64,000 nt of DNA from a bacterium (GTDB lineage Bacteria > Planctomycetota > Planctomycetia > Pirellulales > Pirellulaceae): assembly GCA_016124445.1 (NCBI GenBank), contig WGNR01000003.1, forward strand, positions 154,501 to 218,500, read 5' to 3'. The notes below the pieces were generated by a model, which saw only the letters and a list, made by a program, of their open reading frames with translations, made no database searches and was not told where the DNA came from. This document shows, in pieces, positions 1 through 7,655 of the stretch; the stretch's first letter is position 1, and every line of letters starts with the position of its first letter. The position numbers and the translations under genes are program-made.

Positions 1-1
1 A

Positions 2-442
2 ACCATCCCCACTCGCCGCGGCGGGATCGATAATACCTCGATCATGGAGGCGGTGCGGTTGCTCAAAGAAGGAAAGTGGGTCGGTGTACTTCCCGAGGGC
101 CGCATCAATATGTCGGACGAGTTTATGCTGCCCGTTCGCCCCGGCGCCGCATTGTTAGCACGCAAAGCAAATGTGCCGATCGTGCCCGTTTACATCGATG
201 GTGCTCCCTACAACAAGACGGTCACCAGCCCGTTCTTCATGCGAGCCAACGTCACGATTTCCATCGGCCAGCCAATTCATCCCGAGGACTTCGAATCAGA
301 CCAAGACTTGATCCTGGCCGCGGTTCAAGCGATCGCCCGGCTGGCCAATCGACCTGATTTCCAACCAGCGCTGGCCGGCCGAAACTGGAAGCCAAAGTCC
401 GGGGAAGAAGCCAACACCCAGGCTGAACAATCGGAAAGTTAG
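2..442 (+). CDS. Partial 1-acylglycerol-3-phosphate O-acyltransferase (PlsC/LPLAT family), C-terminal part
   Basis: The reading frame is open from the window edge, so the gene is cut off at its 5' end; the ATG at 44 is internal. The fragment contains the PlsC block III motif as LPEGRIN and block IV as VPIVPV, the glycerol-phosphate-binding and late catalytic blocks of lysophosphatidic acid acyltransferases. Block I (HX4D), with the catalytic histidine, lies outside the window. The tail is polar and low in complexity, as is common after the LPLAT domain. The family acylates lysophosphatidate at the inner membrane in phospholipid synthesis. Its stop shares the four bases 439-442 with the stop of the convergent ATP-grasp gene. 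The family is clear; the substrate is not. Confidence 0.85.
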   Translation, partial: TIPTRRGGIDNTSIMEAVRLLKEGKWVGVLPEGRINMSDEFMLPVRPGAALLARKANVPIVPVYIDGAPYNKTVTSPFFMRANVTISIGQPIHPEDFESDQDLILAAVQAIARLANRPDFQPALAGRNWKPKSGEEANTQAEQSES

Positions 443-1605
443 AGATTGCGTCCCTCGGATATCTCGTCGCCAAACACAATGCATTGAACCTTGGCGATGT
501 TCTGATGCAGCGTTTGCTCCGCACTTTCCTGGTCCTTGTCTGCGGCATAAAGGGTGCAAACCGGATGGCCCAGTTCGATTCTGGTCCCTGGCATGGGCAG
601 GTCCGCGGTAGCCGGAAGTGGGAGCGGATTCTTCGGAGAAAGATCTAGCGCCGAGAGTACCTGTCGCAGCATCTCGTCAGTGAATTGGACTTCCTGATCG
701 GCGTATAGAATCCGATTCATGGCCGTAGCGGTCGAGTTTGGCTGCCGCTTGATGGAAACGTCTTCATTCAGGCAAGCCCGCACGTGAGCGTTCATCAAAC
801 CCTTTTCGATGCATCGATCATAGAGGGGCATCGTCGCCGTCCAGCGGGGATTAACCTCCAGCAGCGTCGGTCGATCTGTTTGGATGAAATCGATACCCCA
901 TAGACCAATCATTTTTGCCTGGTGATGGATCACATCGATCCATTTCATCAGTTCCGGATCGATCTCCATCTCGCTCGTTACGGCGCCGGCGAAGATGTAT
1001 TTTCCTGGTGCTCCATAGCTTGGCCCGACTTGCAGTTCAGCCAGGCCAATTACCTGCCAGCGATTGCGCGTCGAAAGAACCGCGACCGACATCGGCTGTC
1101 CGGCGACCTTCTGTTGCCAATAGAATCGGCGCGACTTGATGGGCCGGGCAGCATCAGCCACGCGTAATCCGCCAGCGGAGCGAAACGGCTTGAGTAACCA
1201 ATCGCTTCGTTGAAAGTCTACAGGACTTACCTCCCCGATCTTTGCCGTCACGGGGAATGCCAGCTGAACGTTGGCGGCAACTTGTCGCAGCCAGAAGGGA
1301 TCGCGAACCTTGCGAAGGACTTCCGGGCCATTTCCCAAAAGCGTTTTCTCCTCCGCCAACCGAGCGATCAATCGTGGGTAGTTTTCGATACCGCCCGTAT
1401 AGCACCAAGCATTAACGTTGCCCCGGCGAAGCCAATCTCGAGCCGACCAGGGATAGTGCTTTAGCTGGGTTACCTGGGCCAGCTGGCGAGTGTCGAAATC
1501 GGCAAACATATCGGCAACGGCAATTTCGCCATGCGTGCGCCGTAGCGAAGCCGCCATCGCTCGGCAGCTTGCCCCTACCAATCCAATTGACGTGAACCCA
1601 TCCAT
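439..1605 (-). CDS. ATP-grasp protein (COG2232-like), possibly linked to methanopterin/C1 metabolism
   Basis: The protein has 388 residues. Its N-terminus (VGASCRAMAASLRR, then ADMFADFDT) is the typical start of the COG2232 ATP-grasp family, and the ATP-grasp core follows, with a nucleotide-binding lysine region (WLLKPFRSAGG) and the metal-binding LLEVNPRWT near residue 260. ATP-grasp enzymes join a carboxylate to an amine or thiol through an acyl-phosphate. ATP-grasp genes of unknown role are known among the tetrahydromethanopterin biosynthesis genes of methylotrophs and planctomycetes. That, and the nearby fae and methylene-H4MPT dehydrogenase, suggests a role in the cofactor or its pathway; this is inferred from context. 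The start is the ATG at 1603-1605. The TadG-like gene is divergent, about 300 bp away. Confidence 0.75.
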   Translation of the reverse strand: MDGFTSIGLVGASCRAMAASLRRTHGEIAVADMFADFDTRQLAQVTQLKHYPWSARDWLRRGNVNAWCYTGGIENYPRLIARLAEEKTLLGNGPEVLRKVRDPFWLRQVAANVQLAFPVTAKIGEVSPVDFQRSDWLLKPFRSAGGLRVADAARPIKSRRFYWQQKVAGQPMSVAVLSTRNRWQVIGLAELQVGPSYGAPGKYIFAGAVTSEMEIDPELMKWIDVIHHQAKMIGLWGIDFIQTDRPTLLEVNPRWTATMPLYDRCIEKGLMNAHVRACLNEDVSIKRQPNSTATAMNRILYADQEVQFTDEMLRQVLSALDLSPKNPLPLPATADLPMPGTRIELGHPVCTLYAADKDQESAEQTLHQNIAKVQCIVFGDEISEGRNL

Positions 1606-1904
1606 TCAAATTGATACGCCATAATCCGCGCAAACTAAGAGAAATTTCCCGCCTGATGATCTGCCATGACCTACGTTTTTAATTAGCAAGGACACTCGTC
1701 CTCTCTCTCCGAAAGAGAGGTTTACCGCTGAACGCCGACCAAATTCGTGTTGCGAAAAGTCAACATAACCGGCAGGAAGCGGACTCCCTGAATCTCGTTT
1801 CAACTCCTTTTCAATAACGGGGCATCGCCCCAAGCCGACCAGCTTGGGATCCACTCGGTAACTGCGACGCCAACACCCCCACTGATCCGTTCCAGGAGAG
1901 AGTT

Positions 1905-3635
1905 ATGTTTCGCCGATCTTCTTCCCCCGACGAGGAAATGTCGAAGGTAGGTTCTTCGCGGCCACGCGGAATCATCATCGTGCTGACCGCCCTGTTCATG
2001 ATTGTCATGATGGCGATGCTCGCGTTCAGCATCGATGTTGGCTACATGTACACCATGCAATCGCAGCTTCAACGCAGCGTCGATGCCGCGACGCTGGCAG
2101 GGGCGGGCTCGCTGATCGATGGCGAAGGTGCCGCCACCGATGCCGTGCACGAATACCTGGTCCGCAATCCTGTCGGAACGCAATGGAAAGAATACAAGAA
2201 CCAACCGATCAGCGATAGCGTCGACCACTTCATGACCAACTATGCTCAGGGTCTGGAAGTGAATTTCGGTGATTGGGACGATTCAACGAAGCAGTTGGTC
2301 CCAACCAACAATCCCCCGTCGACCGTCAGCGTGACGATGCAGTACGACAATATGCCCTTTTTCTTTGGCCACTTGCTGGGCCGAGATACCTTCAGTGTCA
2401 AAGCCCACAGCGCTGCCGCGTATCAGCCTCGCGATATCATGCTAGTGCTCGATCTGTCCGCTTCGATGAACGACGACAGCGAATTCAACGCGTTTGGCAT
2501 CCTCGGCGAGTCGCTGGTGACCACCAACCAGCAGCAGATGTACGCCGATCTTGGCTCGCCCGTCTATGGCACAATGGGATTCACTCCGCAGTGGGCAGTC
2601 GCCAAAGGTCCAGCACCGGCCACTGACGGTCAGGCTCAAGTCACTGTCGAGTACCAATACGACAAGGTCGTCGCGAACTCCAACATGTCGCTGGACAAAG
2701 TGCGTGTCCGTCGATCGGACAACAACATCGTGACCTACTATCCCGGTGGCGGCTCTGCGACGCTTTCCCCCGGCAGCCAGGTGAAAGAGGTTTGGGTCTA
2801 CAGCGGCAAAAACGCCGACAACTCGCAGGAGGTGCATTACTTCAACTTCACCTCGCGAGATACCTTCATCGCCGCCCTGGGACTTGATAACGATCCCTAT
2901 CCCTACGGTGGCAACTGGAATGCCTATGTCGACTACTGCACTTCCAGCAGTGGCCAGAACGCTTCGCACGGCTTCCGTTACAAATTCGGCTGTCAGAATC
3001 TAATCGTCTTCTGGCTCGAGAAACGGCCGATGAACAGCCAGACGCCCGATATGTGGAAGGCCAGCGCCCAGCCGATTTCAGCTCTGAAATCTTCCACGAC
3101 AATGTTCATCAACTTCATCGAACAGGCCAACTCGGACGACCAGATGGGGTTTGCCGTTTACGACGGGACCGATGGGGAGGGGGTGCTCGAATCGATTCTC
3201 CAGAAGGATTTCAACTTTATCAAAGCCCAGGCCAACCAACGCCAGGCCGGCCACTACCACAGCTACACCAACACGGCTGGTGGGATGAAGGTGGCCCGCG
3301 AAGAACTTGACGTTCGTGCTCGGCCAGGTGCGTACAAGATGATCGTGCTGATGACCGACGGCGTGGCGAACTGGACCAACGGTGGCTACAACGTCTCGGC
3401 GGCTCGCGATGCGGTGATCAACGAGGCCCATCTGGCCGCCGATCGCGGCTATGTGATCGTGACCATCAGCATGGGTGCCGGAGCTGATAAGAACCTGATG
3501 CAGGAAATCGCCGACATTACCGAAGGAACGCACTTCAATATCCCTGGGGGTAAAACCGGGGAAGAATATGCCAAAGAGTTGACCGCTGTCTTCCAGAAGA
3601 TCGCCGGCTACCGTCCTCTGCGATTGGTGCAATAA
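1905..3635 (+). CDS. TadG-like membrane-anchored von Willebrand factor A protein
   Basis: The protein has 576 residues. A TadE/TadG-type hydrophobic segment at residues 22-41 is followed by the usual TadG signature (SIDVGYMY, then QRSVDAATLAGAGSL). A vWA domain starts near 178 with the MIDAS motif DLSAS at 183-187; later strands include MIVLMTDGVANW and a TISMGAG region. A ~200-residue insertion splits the first part of the vWA fold from the rest. Such proteins are made with Tad/Flp pilus machinery and probably sit in the periplasm or on the surface, binding ligand through a divalent metal. No other tad gene is in the window, so a pilus role is not shown. AGGAG six bases before the ATG supports the start. 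A strong terminator follows. Confidence 0.85.
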   Translation: MFRRSSSPDEEMSKVGSSRPRGIIIVLTALFMIVMMAMLAFSIDVGYMYTMQSQLQRSVDAATLAGAGSLIDGEGAATDAVHEYLVRNPVGTQWKEYKNQPISDSVDHFMTNYAQGLEVNFGDWDDSTKQLVPTNNPPSTVSVTMQYDNMPFFFGHLLGRDTFSVKAHSAAAYQPRDIMLVLDLSASMNDDSEFNAFGILGESLVTTNQQQMYADLGSPVYGTMGFTPQWAVAKGPAPATDGQAQVTVEYQYDKVVANSNMSLDKVRVRRSDNNIVTYYPGGGSATLSPGSQVKEVWVYSGKNADNSQEVHYFNFTSRDTFIAALGLDNDPYPYGGNWNAYVDYCTSSSGQNASHGFRYKFGCQNLIVFWLEKRPMNSQTPDMWKASAQPISALKSSTTMFINFIEQANSDDQMGFAVYDGTDGEGVLESILQKDFNFIKAQANQRQAGHYHSYTNTAGGMKVAREELDVRARPGAYKMIVLMTDGVANWTNGGYNVSAARDAVINEAHLAADRGYVIVTISMGAGADKNLMQEIADITEGTHFNIPGGKTGEEYAKELTAVFQKIAGYRPLRLVQ

Positions 3636-3982
3636 GTTCGCCAAAACCAGAGGGAACCCGTTCTCTTCCCGCCAGAGGCCGTCGTGCACCGCTGCCCGCG
3701 CGACGGCCTCTTCTCCTTTCGAAGCATCCTTGCTGACTACCCCCTCTTACTGTCGCCCCCTTCCGATCTCCCTCGTCTACTTGCAATTCGGGCGGAGTCT
3801 GTTATCGTTTTCGCTTGTGGCAAGCGTAAAGCCTTGTTTTGGCTCAGGTTTCAGGGGCTTTCGACCTCGCTTTCGTATCGCTACATTGAACAGATCTAAT
3901 CGCCTGTTCCGGGGCAACTTCGTACGCTTCGCGGCTCAGGCATCACCCCAAATCTTCATTGTTCAGAAGCGGAGAAAACCGG
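3636..3982. other. Intergenic region before fae
   Basis: This 347 bp stretch contains the terminator of the TadG-like gene at 3674-3715 and then the presumed promoter of fae. Longer open frames that cross it run out of frame through fae and are not credible genes. I see no riboswitch-like or repeat structure in it. Confidence 0.6.
3674..3715 (+). terminator. Rho-independent terminator after the TadG-like gene
   Basis: A perfect 11-bp inverted repeat (AGAGGCCGTCG / CGACGGCCTCT) with a 16-base loop, followed by a pyrimidine-rich TTCTCCTTT run, lies about 40 bp after the stop of the vWA gene. Confidence 0.7.
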
Positions 3983-4480
3983 ATGTCGATGTATATCGGA
4001 GAAGCCCTGGCTGGGGATGGCAACGAAGTGGCTCATATCGATCTGATGATCGGTTCCAAAGATGGTCCGGTCGGTCATGCGTTTGCTTCCGCCCTGGTCA
4101 ACCAAACTGCCGGTCACTCCAACCTGCTGGCCGTTTTGACGCCCAACCTGGCCGTGAAGCCAGCCACCGTGACCATCACCAAGGTCACCATCAAGAACTC
4201 GAAGCAAGCCGTCCAGATGTTTGGCCCAGCTCAGGCCGGTGTTGCCAAGGCAGTTGCCGATGCTGTCGAACAAGGCGTCATCCCGAAAGATCAGTGCGAA
4301 GACCTAGTCATCGTTTGTGGCGTGTTCATCCACTGGGAAGCCCAGGACGACAAGAAGATCTACGACTACAACTACGAAGCAACCCTGCAATCGATCAAGA
4401 ACGCCATGGCAGGCAAGCCGACCGTCGATGAAGTGATCGCGGGTAAAGAGCAAGCCGCTCACCCGTTCCGCGGTTTCTAA
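3983..4480 (+). CDS. fae: Formaldehyde-activating enzyme
   Basis: Fae catalyses condensation of formaldehyde with tetrahydromethanopterin (H4MPT) to methylene-H4MPT in the cytoplasm. At 165 residues it has the family's normal length, and the sequence follows Fae throughout: YIGEALAGDGNEVAHIDL with the catalytic histidine in VAHID, LLAVLTPNLAVKP, QAVQMFGPAQAGVA, VFIHWEAQDD and a C-terminal AAHPFRGF. I chose the ATG at 3983 because GGAG lies eight bases upstream; an in-frame TTG at 3959 is less likely, and an ATG at 3989 is an alternative. The next gene encodes the dehydrogenase that acts on Fae's product, but a strong terminator lies between them, so the two seem to be transcribed separately. 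In planctomycetes this pathway may serve formaldehyde detoxification rather than growth on C1 compounds. Confidence 0.95.
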   Translation: MSMYIGEALAGDGNEVAHIDLMIGSKDGPVGHAFASALVNQTAGHSNLLAVLTPNLAVKPATVTITKVTIKNSKQAVQMFGPAQAGVAKAVADAVEQGVIPKDQCEDLVIVCGVFIHWEAQDDKKIYDYNYEATLQSIKNAMAGKPTVDEVIAGKEQAAHPFRGF

Positions 4481-4541
4481 AGGGTCGCTTCGCCAGGCAA
4501 GTTGAAATGACCGGCCTGAACGAATTGACATCAAGACAACA

Positions 4542-4583
4542 AAATCCCGCGCGGTCGCCTCTTCGGCCCACGCGGGATTTTTT
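4542..4583 (+). terminator. Rho-independent terminator after fae
   Basis: An inverted repeat AAATCCCGCG / CGCGGGATTT, followed by a T run, lies 61 bp after the fae stop. The short stem is GC-rich at its centre. The A-rich left side means it could also work on the opposite strand. Confidence 0.8.
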
Positions 4584-4642
4584 ATCGCTACTTCGTTTGA
4601 AATTCTCCGGCAAGCCTTTTTGTACTTAGTGACACAGCGACC

Positions 4643-5506
4643 ATGAAGAACATCCTTTTGCAACTCGACGGCGATACTCAACCCAGTACGTTTGATGCGG
4701 TTGTGGCGGTTGATTCTGGTGCGGACGTCATGTTTCGTCACGGTGGAGTCACTCCCGATCAGGTCGCCGGGCTGGTGCATGGACTAATCTTCACGCGGGC
4801 ACCGGGCAAGCTGAACCATTCGGCCATTTACCTTGGCGGCTCGAATGTCGATCATGCCGAGCAACTACTCCAGGCGGTTAACAAAAGCTTCTACGGGCCG
4901 ATGCGGGTCTCGGTGATGATGGATGCCAACGGATCCAACACGACCGCTTCGGCCGCGGTGATCTGTGGCGGCCGGCATCTTCCGCTCAAGGGTGCCCAGG
5001 CGTTGATCCTTGGCGGAACCGGTCCGGTTGGCCAACGAGCAGCGCGGCTCTTGATTCGCGCCGGAGCCAACGTACGGCTTGCTTCACGGTCTTTGGAGAA
5101 GGCCCAGGCCGTCTGCCAGCAGATTGGCAGCGATATCGAAATCGGGGCACCGGAGCCTTACGCCGCGTCTGACGACAAGTCGGTCGCCGCCGCCTTGGAA
5201 GGTGTCCAGCTTTTAATCGCCGCCGGAGCGGCCGGGGTGACCTTGGTCTCGAAAGAGGTTCGCGCCAGCTCATCCGATCTGAAAGTCGCCATCGACCTGA
5301 ATGCAGTCCCGCCGGTTGGGCTCGAGGGAATTGGATCGCTTGATAAGGGGATCGAGCAGGACGGTCAAATCTGCTACGGAGCGATTGGTGTCGGCGGCAC
5401 CAAGATGGCCATTCATCGGGCAGCGATCGAGAGACTGTTTACTCGCAACGATCTGACACTGAATGCCGAAGAAATTTATGCCCTGGGAATGGAACTGGAG
5501 GGCTGA
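4643..5506 (+). CDS. NAD(P)-dependent methylene-H4MPT dehydrogenase (MtdB/MtdC family)
   Basis: The enzyme oxidises methylene-H4MPT to methenyl-H4MPT, the step after Fae. The 287-residue protein has the N-terminal catalytic half typical of the family (VDSGADVMFRHGGVTPDQVAGLVHGLIFTRAP, shown here in part as the pterin-side motif) and then a Rossmann domain near residues 118-150 with LILGGTGPVGQRAARLL. The C-terminal part holds DLNAVPPVGLEGI and the GAIGVGGTKM loop, both characteristic of MtdA/MtdB proteins. Planctomycetes are known to carry a distinct class, MtdC, first described from a Gemmata strain. This gene may belong to that class, but sequence alone does not let me separate MtdB from MtdC or decide between NAD and NADP. 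The start is the ATG at 4643. Confidence 0.85.
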   Translation: MKNILLQLDGDTQPSTFDAVVAVDSGADVMFRHGGVTPDQVAGLVHGLIFTRAPGKLNHSAIYLGGSNVDHAEQLLQAVNKSFYGPMRVSVMMDANGSNTTASAAVICGGRHLPLKGAQALILGGTGPVGQRAARLLIRAGANVRLASRSLEKAQAVCQQIGSDIEIGAPEPYAASDDKSVAAALEGVQLLIAAGAAGVTLVSKEVRASSSDLKVAIDLNAVPPVGLEGIGSLDKGIEQDGQICYGAIGVGGTKMAIHRAAIERLFTRNDLTLNAEEIYALGMELEG

Positions 5507-5586
5507 TTTTCGCTGCGTGCTATCACCCTGATCTGGTCGATAAAGAGAGAAAAGAAACGATCGAGATTTACCACGGGAGAGAAAGC

Positions 5587-5826
5587 ATGCGTATCTGGCT
5601 TCTCGCACTAGCCTTGCTGGCAAGCTTACTGGTTGGTTCCTCTGCCCAGGCCGCAGGTCCAGCCATGTACTGGATTGTCGCCCCCAATTCGACCGCCGCT
5701 CCGATTGAAGTCCCGCGACAGAAAACCCGTTACTCGTATGGATGGTTTGGCGCGAACCAACAGTTCCGCGAGCTAGGCCATCATCACGGGTACTTCAATA
5801 CCTACGTGGACTGGACGTTCCGGTAA
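5587..5826 (+). CDS. Small secreted protein of unknown function
   Basis: The protein has 79 residues, with a clear signal peptide (MRIWLLALALLASLLVGSSAQA) and cleavage expected after AQA. The mature part of about 57 residues is rich in aromatic residues, glycine and histidine (YSYGWFGANQQF, LGHHHGYFNTYVDWTF). GGGAGAGAAAGC upstream of the ATG serves as ribosome binding site. I do not recognise a family. It ends four bases before the convergent stop of the barrel gene. Histidine and tyrosine clusters could suggest surface or metal contact, but nothing shows this. Confidence 0.7.
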   Translation: MRIWLLALALLASLLVGSSAQAAGPAMYWIVAPNSTAAPIEVPRQKTRYSYGWFGANQQFRELGHHHGYFNTYVDWTFR

Positions 5827-5830
5827 GTCG

Positions 5831-7597
5831 TTATCGAGCGGCACCTACAAAGAAGCTGAATAGCTGCGTCTGGTCGGTATCGGCGCGATTGACCGGGAAG
5901 GCGAAGTCGAGTGCGATCGGCGCCTGTCCCAATGCCGGCACTGAGATTCGCAAACCAAAACCTGGGGCGACATCGAATTCGTCCCAGAGGATCTTGGTCG
6001 ATTCCTGCACGGTACCAAAGTCGGTGAAGAGCACACCTTTGACCATGTCGTCGGCAGTGATTGGGAACATGTATTCCACCGAACCGAGGAATCGGAACGG
6101 ACCACCGACAAACACGTCACCCGACTTGGGACCAACACGGCGAAAATTGAAACCACGAAGGGTAGCAAAACCGCCCGCGAAGAAGTTCTCGAAGATTGGC
6201 GTGTCGGATCCCGAGAAACCTACCCTCGAGGAAAACCCAAGGGTATGCCGACCAGAACCATCCGCTCGTTCGCCCAGCAGGAAGTACTGCCGGATATCGG
6301 CTTCCGCTCGCGAATAGCTGAAGTCGCCAAAGGCCTGTTCCAGATTGAGCTGGATCATGTGACCTTCCGTCGGAGCGAACGCAACGTCACGCGTATCGTG
6401 AGTAATGCTCCAACTGCCGGTGTACAACCCTTGGTGGCCGAGCACCGCATCAAGCTGCGGAACGCCATTGACACGAGGCTGACTAATTCGGACGTCTTCC
6501 ATTCGCAAGCTGACGGTCGTCGAAAGGTCAGGCGTCAAGCGATAGCCTAAACCGACACGGCCACCAACGCGTTGTTCGTGCCAGTCGCGATAGATTCGAT
6601 TGAACAAGTAGCCGCTCGTATTCAAGCTGACCCGGGTGTTGAACAAGTAGGGTTCGCTGAAGCTGGCCATGTAACGCTGGACCTGGTTACCAGGCATCGC
6701 TTCGAGCCGGAACCCCTGCCCTGCTCCGCGCCAGGCTCGCCCATTCCAGATGTCCTCGAACTTCGTGGGAAAGCGTCGCCAGTCGAAGTTGCGTTCGTCG
6801 ATGACGATCGAGCCGTTGACACCTGAACTGGAGTTGACGCCCAAGCCAAATTGGAAACGCCCCGACTGGGCTTCTTCCAGGCGAATGTCCAAGTCAGCGG
6901 AACGGCTGGGATCGAAGCTTGGATTGGTGTTATAGATTTCGTCAGGACCCAACGGCGGATTGAAAATCGGAGCACCACCCAGCGGACGGCCCGAGGGCTG
7001 CGGCATGGGATAGCCAGGTCCAGGTCCGCCATACACAGGTTCCGACGGCAGCGGCGGTTCGTTGTACGGATTGCCTGCTGGGTCCGTATTGTAGAAGCCG
7101 TTATCCGGGTTCGATGGCTGCTGATACTGTGTCGGCTGAACGTCCGGCTGACGATACGTTGGTTGCTGATACTGCGGCTGTTGTTGATATTGGACCGGCT
7201 GTTGTTGGGCTTGTGCCGTCTGTTGGTACTGGGTTGGCTGTGGATAGGGTGGCCGCTGCTGGTATTGCGATGGCGGTTGATACTGTGTGCGTGGTGCCGC
7301 CTGCTGTTGGTAGGTATTGGTTGCGCCAATCGGTGCCCCGGAAACAGGCATGCCGCTACGATACTGATTTGGATTTCCCGGCGAAGCCTGATTGGCTGGC
7401 TGCTGGTAACCGTTCCAGTTTTGCGTGCTATTGGGATAAGCTTGCTGGGTATTACGACCTTGGCTACTCCAGTCCGGGGGCGGTTGCTGGCCATAGCTAC
7501 CGCTCCAGTTCTGAGCCAAGACCGGACTACATACCATGCAGCATGCAGCCATCACCAGCGCGAGGCTTGATTTCAGCAGTTGTCCGCTTCTGTCCAC
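5831..7597 (-). CDS. BamA-type outer-membrane beta-barrel protein without POTRA domains (barrel half of a split BamA)
   Basis: The protein has 588 residues and starts at GTG 7597, with GAGGA about 11 bases upstream. It has its own signal peptide ending VLAQ near residue 29. Residues ~30-215 are Q/P/Y/N-rich low complexity. Near residue 235 comes ADLDIRLEEAQSGRFQFG, which matches the last strand of POTRA5 and the first barrel strand of BamA, and a 16-stranded-type barrel follows. FFAGGFATLRGF is the conserved loop-6 segment (VRGF motif, here LRGF), and the C-terminus is BamA-like. BamA folds and inserts outer-membrane proteins. The POTRA part is encoded separately, 58 bp upstream on the same strand, so the two products probably work as one unit. 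Confidence 0.85.
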   Translation of the reverse strand: MDRSGQLLKSSLALVMAACCMVCSPVLAQNWSGSYGQQPPPDWSSQGRNTQQAYPNSTQNWNGYQQPANQASPGNPNQYRSGMPVSGAPIGATNTYQQQAAPRTQYQPPSQYQQRPPYPQPTQYQQTAQAQQQPVQYQQQPQYQQPTYRQPDVQPTQYQQPSNPDNGFYNTDPAGNPYNEPPLPSEPVYGGPGPGYPMPQPSGRPLGGAPIFNPPLGPDEIYNTNPSFDPSRSADLDIRLEEAQSGRFQFGLGVNSSSGVNGSIVIDERNFDWRRFPTKFEDIWNGRAWRGAGQGFRLEAMPGNQVQRYMASFSEPYLFNTRVSLNTSGYLFNRIYRDWHEQRVGGRVGLGYRLTPDLSTTVSLRMEDVRISQPRVNGVPQLDAVLGHQGLYTGSWSITHDTRDVAFAPTEGHMIQLNLEQAFGDFSYSRAEADIRQYFLLGERADGSGRHTLGFSSRVGFSGSDTPIFENFFAGGFATLRGFNFRRVGPKSGDVFVGGPFRFLGSVEYMFPITADDMVKGVLFTDFGTVQESTKILWDEFDVAPGFGLRISVPALGQAPIALDFAFPVNRADTDQTQLFSFFVGAAR

Positions 7598-7655
7598 CTA
7601 GGGATCCTCATTCAGCGTTGGCGCTCGGGGGGGAAATCGAGCTGAACCAGGCTTC

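Noticed and set aside
3730..4431. 233-residue plus-strand frame overlapping fae
   Set aside because: It is out of frame with fae and Arg/Ser-rich, as expected for a shadow in GC-rich DNA.
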